Source of the DNA: JABHIE01 sp964584805
GTDB lineage: Bacteria > Planctomycetota > UBA1135
Assembly: GCA_964584805.1 (NCBI GenBank)
Contig: CAZPAY010000022.1
Location: 1-43,274, forward strand
DNA: 43,274 bases
Direction: 5' to 3'
In this document: in pieces, positions 39,687 through 43,274 of the stretch
Layout of the letters: each line of letters opens with the position of its first letter
Position numbering within the stretch: the stretch's first letter is position 1
Notes under the pieces: model-generated
The model's database searches: none
What the model saw: only the letters and a program-made list of their open reading frames with translations
What the model was told of the DNA's origin: nothing
Program-made: the position numbers and the translations under genes

Positions 39687-40462
39687 AACTGAAGGTTTCG
39701 GCCGCGGCCACCAGAACGATCGCCGCCGGAGTTTCCTCCACTGTCGCGACTACCGCGCCCGCCAAAGCCGCGTGACTCGGTGTCCGCTTCGTATTGAGAC
39801 ATTTGCTCGGCCGTAAAGGCGGATGACAGCGTATTCAACTCGGTTTCGCGAATATCGGTCATCGTCTCGCGCATTTGCTCACGGTCAAAGCTGCCGCTCT
39901 CACGCATTTCGGTAAATGCCTTGGAGCGAGCCTCGTCTTTCGCCAACAGAGCGCCTTCCAGCACAGAAGTCTGATACTCGTCAAGGCCGTACTTCTCTTG
40001 CGCCTTAAGCGCCTGCTTAGACGCCCGCTCTTTACGCTGCTCGGCGCGTTTGATCTCCCGCTCGGCAGTCTTATTTGCATCGCGCTGCTGCAGATAAGCC
40101 TCGAACTCGCGCTCCATGCTCGCGCCGCCCATCATGACGGCTGGGCCGCCCATCGCGCCGCCTGGCCCACCGGCCAACGGCTCACCTCGGCGGCCGCCAC
40201 CGCGCGGGTCATCCAATGGCCGACGAGAATTCGCAGCAAGTTGCTCATTCATGAGCGACAGCTGGCCCACCAGCTTGTCCACCTCGCGCTGCAAAGTGTC
40301 AACGCGCGCATCTAGCTCGCTGTTATCGGCGACAAGTGTCGCAGAATCGACCACCGGCACAACGGCCGGGCCGAACAAAGAAGAGCCCACTGCACCGCCA
40401 CCAAGTGCGAGCAGTAGGAAGAGAATTGCCAGGGGTGCTTTATCCATGATGTTGTAATGCAT
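39683..40462 (-). CDS. membrane-anchored periplasmic coiled-coil protein
   Basis: The protein has 259 residues from the ATG at 40462. ATGs at 40447 and 40495/40498 are alternatives, none with a clear Shine-Dalgarno. MDKAPLAILFLLLALGGGAV is an N-terminal membrane anchor. It is followed by a coiled-coil (ELDARVDTLQREVDKLVGQL), a Gly/Arg/Met-rich linker (DDPRGGGRRGEPLAGGPGGA), and a long charged helical stretch (REIKRAEQRKERASKQALKA and beyond) resembling Spy/LTXXQ-type periplasmic proteins. The Gly-Arg tail is FGGRGSRDSGGNSGG. Function unknown; perhaps a periplasmic chaperone or stress protein. The stop overlaps that of the permease gene, and its 5' end is close to the divergent lipoprotein start. 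Confidence 0.6.
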   Translation of the reverse strand: MHYNIMDKAPLAILFLLLALGGGAVGSSLFGPAVVPVVDSATLVADNSELDARVDTLQREVDKLVGQLSLMNEQLAANSRRPLDDPRGGGRRGEPLAGGPGGAMGGPAVMMGGASMEREFEAYLQQRDANKTAEREIKRAEQRKERASKQALKAQEKYGLDEYQTSVLEGALLAKDEARSKAFTEMRESGSFDREQMRETMTDIRETELNTLSSAFTAEQMSQYEADTESRGFGGRGSRDSGGNSGGDRSGGRGRNLQF

Positions 40463-40482
40463 CTTAGCAGACACGGTTCCGC

Positions 40483-40488
40483 TAGAAT
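40483..40488 (+). promoter_or_regulatory. -10-like box for the 40497 lipoprotein gene (TAGAAT, 8 nt to ATG)
   Basis: TAGAAT is followed by eight bases and then the ATG at 40497. No Shine-Dalgarno is present. Confidence 0.4.
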
Positions 40489-40496
40489 TCGACATC

Positions 40497-41102
40497 ATGC
40501 GCCTGCGCCTTCTCGCCCTAACTGCCCTATTGCTGGCCCCCGCCTGCACGACTACCACGATTCCTCTTTACACTCTGCGCGACGCCGAGGCGGGCACTGA
40601 GCTTTCCGCGGCATTGGCAAACATGGAAACAGCGGTCAGTCTCGCCAACCAATTCCTCGGCGAAAGTGCCGCGGCTCGTGGTTTTCCGGCAGAAAATGCG
40701 GCCTTTTCACTTGGCCACACCGATATTTTGGTGACTTACGCCAACGAAGGCGTCGTCTCAATGCGCATCGAAACGACTGGCTGGGGTGACCCGCGCACCA
40801 TGACCGGCGATGGCGTACACCCTACTGACCAAGGCTTTTTAACGGGTCGGCGGCGCGGCGAAAACGCGACCGGCGATGATGTGGAAGACGGGCTATTCCT
40901 GCATTTGCCTCCTCAAGAGATGGCCGCCCTCATGCTTCAGCAAGCTGCCGTCCTGCGCGAAATGACTGCCCGCGGTGAGTTTGATTTTTGGATTAACTAC
41001 GACCTGCTCGGTCTCGATGCGGGCTGGGACGAAAACAATCCCGTCGACCGCCGCGCGCTTGCCGTGGGCAATGCATTCCGCGACTGGGTTAACGGTTTTT
41101 AG
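40497..41102 (+). CDS. lipoprotein of unknown function
   Basis: This is a 201-residue lipoprotein, MRLRLLALTALLLAPACTTT with lipobox APAC (Cys 17). The mature protein is acidic, with helices such as LSAALANMETAVSLANQFLG and a Gly-rich, Asp/Thr-rich middle (GDPRTMTGDGVHPTDQGF). A helical C terminus follows, with FDFWINYDLLGLDAGWDENN. I do not recognise the family. It sits divergent from the coiled-coil protein and convergent with the SLC13 gene. The ATG has TAGAAT eight bases upstream and no Shine-Dalgarno. Confidence 0.68.
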   Translation: MRLRLLALTALLLAPACTTTTIPLYTLRDAEAGTELSAALANMETAVSLANQFLGESAAARGFPAENAAFSLGHTDILVTYANEGVVSMRIETTGWGDPRTMTGDGVHPTDQGFLTGRRRGENATGDDVEDGLFLHLPPQEMAALMLQQAAVLREMTARGEFDFWINYDLLGLDAGWDENNPVDRRALAVGNAFRDWVNGF

Positions 41103-41133
41103 CGGCGACTATTTGGCGACATCGCAGAGAACA

Positions 41134-42978
41134 CTAAAGCCCGGCCATCCAGGGCAAGGCGAGGCTCACGACCACCCATGCGATGAGGGAGAGTGGGAGC
41201 CCGAGTTTTAGGAAATCACCGAACTTATAGCCGCCAGGGCCGTAAACCATTAAATTGGTTTGGTGGCCAATTGGAGTGGCGAAACAAATCGAACCACCAA
41301 ATACAATCGCGAGGATGAACGCGCGCATCAATACATCGGGGTCGCCTTGGTAGCCTGCCGCGGCCATTGCAGTGGCTGAACTAATTGCGATTGGCGTCAG
41401 CAAAACCGCGACCGCGCTAGGCGAGATAAGTGCATTAACCACAATGCACAAGAACACAAGCCCGCTGATGACGGCACCTGCGCCCCACCCAGACAATGCA
41501 TCGACAATTCCGCTCGCGAAAAACGCAGCTGCGCCAGATTGATCCATGGCCTTGCCAAGAGCGAGCGTGCCGATAACAAAAACCAAAATGGGCCAGTCAA
41601 TCGATCGGTATGCGCGGCGTGACTTCAAACAGCCCGATGCGACCATCGCAAGCGCGCCGCCCATGGCGATGTAGGGCAACAAATCGCTTGCGTGAAAAAC
41701 GCTCGCTGCGGAAAACAAAACCACAACTCCAAGGGCAATCGCCAGTGCGCGGCGACCGAGATTGCGCAAGACCACTCGGTCTTGTGGGGACTCTAATAGG
41801 TAAAAATCACTACTCGCACGGAGCTTGGCTCGCGACTCTGCATCACCCGAAACGAGCAGCAAATCGCCGGCTCGTAAAACCATGCGCGAAGCACGCTCGC
41901 GGATGTGATGCCCGTGGCGCAAAACCGCCATCGCAATCGTGTGGTAATCACGGAACAGGTGCAAATCGCCAACATAGCGACCCACGAGTGATGATTTAGG
42001 TGACACCGCTAACTCAAAATACTGCATCGTGCGCGGGTCAAAATGCGACTGGTCATGGTTCCGCAAACCAAGCTTATCTTGCATTTCAAGCAGGTTGTCG
42101 ACACTACCGCGAATCATGGCGACATCACCCTCTTGCACGATGGTGTCATTAAACGGCGGCCACATCATGTCTTCGTTGCGACCATAAAACAGCACTTTCA
42201 CATCGTTGTCGGTAAAGGCCGCGCCGTAAGTTTGGCCAACCAACGGAGAGTCGCCGCTAATGCTTAACTCTGTAACATATTCACGAATGCCCGTGTCATC
42301 CATCATGGTGGTGAGCGACGGGCGATTGGGCAAAAGCTTTTTGGCGAAAAAAGCCATGAAGACAACGCCGGCAATCATCAGCGGCAAGCCAATCGGTGTC
42401 ATTTCAAACATGCCAAGCGGCTCATAGCCCAGGTTTTCGGCCACACCCGAAACAAGCAAGTTGGTCGAGGTACCAACGAGCGTTGTCATGCCGCCGAGAA
42501 TCGAAGCAAACGACAATGGGATCATCAAGCGAGAAGCCGGAATACCGCTCGTCTTGGAAAGGCCAATCAAAACCGGAATAAAGACAACCACAACGCCGGT
42601 GTTGTTCAAAAACGCCGACAGGAAACCGGCCATCAAGCCGACGACCAAAACCATCCGTCGCTCGCGGCCGCCGCTCGAAGCCAAAACCACGCGCGCCAAG
42701 AACTCGACTGCGCCCGTGCGATTCAAACCCTCGCCGATAACGTAAAGCGCGGCGATAGTGATAACCGCGTAATTGCCGAAAAGCGCGAGCGCGTCTTTGG
42801 TGTCAATCAACTGCGCCGAAGCGTCAAAGCCCGGCATCGCCCACTCAAGCAGCTGGCCCAAACCCACCAGCCCGACCAACAAGCCGATACCAATAGCATC
42901 AAGCGACGCCTTCTCCAAAACGAGGAGAATCAGCGTGACAAAAATGATGGCTACGACAAGGAGGCCTTCGAGACCCAT
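41134..42978 (-). CDS. SLC13-family transporter with TrkA-C domains
   Basis: This is a 614-residue inner-membrane secondary transporter. The N-terminal membrane half carries NNTGVVVVFIPVLIGLSKTS and the SNT-type hairpin GGMTTLVGTSTNLLVSG. The central 200 residues hold two TrkA-C (RCK-C) domains: SGDSPLVGQTYGAAFTDNDV with EGDVAMIRGSVDNLLEM, and VSPKSSLVGRYVGDLHLF with LRAGDLLLVSGDAESRAK. The C-terminal half repeats the transporter fold (VNALISPSAVAVLLTPIAI, CFATPIGHQTNLMVYGPGGY). Such proteins carry dicarboxylates, sulfate or similar anions with Na+, and the TrkA-C part may sense a ligand. The substrate is unknown. The ATG has TAATCT six bases upstream and no Shine-Dalgarno. Confidence 0.88.
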   Translation of the reverse strand: MGLEGLLVVAIIFVTLILLVLEKASLDAIGIGLLVGLVGLGQLLEWAMPGFDASAQLIDTKDALALFGNYAVITIAALYVIGEGLNRTGAVEFLARVVLASSGGRERRMVLVVGLMAGFLSAFLNNTGVVVVFIPVLIGLSKTSGIPASRLMIPLSFASILGGMTTLVGTSTNLLVSGVAENLGYEPLGMFEMTPIGLPLMIAGVVFMAFFAKKLLPNRPSLTTMMDDTGIREYVTELSISGDSPLVGQTYGAAFTDNDVKVLFYGRNEDMMWPPFNDTIVQEGDVAMIRGSVDNLLEMQDKLGLRNHDQSHFDPRTMQYFELAVSPKSSLVGRYVGDLHLFRDYHTIAMAVLRHGHHIRERASRMVLRAGDLLLVSGDAESRAKLRASSDFYLLESPQDRVVLRNLGRRALAIALGVVVLFSAASVFHASDLLPYIAMGGALAMVASGCLKSRRAYRSIDWPILVFVIGTLALGKAMDQSGAAAFFASGIVDALSGWGAGAVISGLVFLCIVVNALISPSAVAVLLTPIAISSATAMAAAGYQGDPDVLMRAFILAIVFGGSICFATPIGHQTNLMVYGPGGYKFGDFLKLGLPLSLIAWVVVSLALPWMAGL

Positions 42979-42984
42979 AAGGGT

Positions 42985-42990
42985 AGATTA
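42985..42990 (-). promoter_or_regulatory. -10-like box for the SLC13 gene (TAATCT, 6 nt to ATG)
   Basis: On the minus strand TAATCT ends six bases before the ATG at 42978, without a Shine-Dalgarno. Confidence 0.35.
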
Positions 42991-43077
42991 ACGGGGTTTG
43001 GGGGTTTGGGAAGTGCTTAGGGACGACCTTATTTCGGCGAAGCGATGGCGATATTTTAGCGCCTAACGCCTCTTTTT

Positions 43078-43083
43078 TAGAAT
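43078..43083 (+). promoter_or_regulatory. -10-like box for the BtuF-like gene (TAGAAT, 7 nt to ATG)
   Basis: TAGAAT is followed by seven bases and then the ATG at 43091, without a Shine-Dalgarno. Confidence 0.4.
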
Positions 43084-43090
43084 GGGTGGC

Positions 43091-43274
43091 ATGTTACGAA
43101 TGCCGAGCCTGCCCTCTCAGATCCAACTCGTTGGATTAAGCCTACTGGCCGGCCTCTTTTTAGCGTGTGGCAATTCCGTGGATTTCCCCATTGATGAAAA
43201 GGCACCCAACCGGCAGGCACCCCCCCAACGCGTCATCGTTATCGGCCCCGCAACTACCGAGACGCTTTTTGCGA
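43091..43274 (+). CDS. periplasmic binding protein, BtuF/FecB-like, partial
   Basis: The window ends 61 codons into this gene. It starts MLRMPSLPSQIQLVGLSLLA, continuing with a hydrophobic stretch to the lipobox LFLAC (Cys 28), so it is a lipoprotein; a second ATG at 43100 is possible. After a short linker comes RVIVIGPATTETLFA, which matches the first strand and helix of the class III periplasmic binding fold (consensus RVISLxPSxTEILFAL). It would deliver cobalamin, haem or a siderophore to a BtuCD-type importer, probably the one at 37954-39686 (inference). The C-terminal part is beyond the window. Confidence 0.72.
   Translation, partial: MLRMPSLPSQIQLVGLSLLAGLFLACGNSVDFPIDEKAPNRQAPPQRVIVIGPATTETLFA

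Noticed and set aside
1..43274. CRISPR arrays, tRNA or rRNA genes, transposases, prophage genes
   Set aside because: No regularly spaced repeats, no cloverleaf-like segments with T-loop GTTCRANYC, and no recombinase or capsid-like proteins were seen. The paired 29-bp repeats at 28736 and 28838 are only two and lie inside a gene.

Overview
The window looks like a scaffold from a Gram-negative bacterium with an outer membrane. It carries a porin, several lipobox lipoproteins, an LptF/LptG-like permease pair and a 12-heme periplasmic cytochrome. Two secreted proteins (10853-11509 and 26626-27023) share a C-terminal module, and a BNR-type secreted protein (22445-24121) has a C-terminal region of a style I associate with Planctomycetota secretomes. 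Planctomycetota is therefore my best guess, with low to moderate confidence. I see no tRNA, rRNA, CRISPR array, transposase or phage gene. Two scaffold gaps (12315-12324 and 15561-15660) and several one-base frame breaks point to a draft assembly.

Layout. 1-2446: NnrS and an EamA-type transporter on the minus strand, a broken small ORF after NnrS, and trmL divergent. 2466-7722: a minus-strand operon of dodecaheme cytochrome c, TPR lipoprotein, second lipoprotein and outer-membrane porin, ended by an intrinsic terminator. 7840-12278: an SDR, a DUF1016 nuclease remnant, a tRNA-dihydrouridine synthase, a small Cys-rich lipoprotein, a SatD-like HTH protein and three secreted proteins. 12474-22429: aconitase, a second SDR, a DUF1579-like protein, a GT39-like membrane glycosyltransferase, a Dph6-like PP-loop protein, a DUF302 protein, a 3'(2'),5'-bisphosphate nucleotidase-like enzyme and MaeB malic enzyme. 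22445-29199: a BNR-repeat protein, a COG2509-type FAD oxidoreductase, an RluA-type pseudouridine synthase, and secreted or lipoproteins of unknown role. 29215-33173: an LptF/LptG-like pair followed by a tandem degenerate gluzincin. 33204-37215: an RlmI-like methyltransferase divergent from the three-gene pntAA-pntAB-pntB operon. 37217-43274: plsC with a BtuCD/FecCD-type ABC transporter, a coiled-coil anchored protein, a lipoprotein, an SLC13 transporter with TrkA-C domains, and the start of a BtuF-like binding protein that runs off the window.

How the genes work together. Aconitase, MaeB and the proton-translocating transhydrogenase form a TCA/NADPH-balancing set. The cytochrome-lipoprotein-porin operon suggests respiratory electron transfer in the periplasm or across the outer membrane, next to an NnrS gene typical of nitrogen-oxide metabolism. 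The ABC genes and the terminal binding protein look like one cobalamin, haem or siderophore uptake system split by other genes.

The most unusual signals are four. (1) Many transcription-unit-leading genes have a TANNNT -10-like box 6-9 nt upstream of the start codon and no Shine-Dalgarno, which suggests widespread leaderless mRNAs. (2) Two in-frame 66-bp units, each a strong palindrome plus a 29-bp identical repeat with covarying stems, lie inside the gene at 28654-29199. (3) A protein at 31134-33173 has two gluzincin-like domains that have both lost the catalytic glutamate. (4) A pair of divergent genes have overlapping start codons at 26625-26628, each with its own Shine-Dalgarno.
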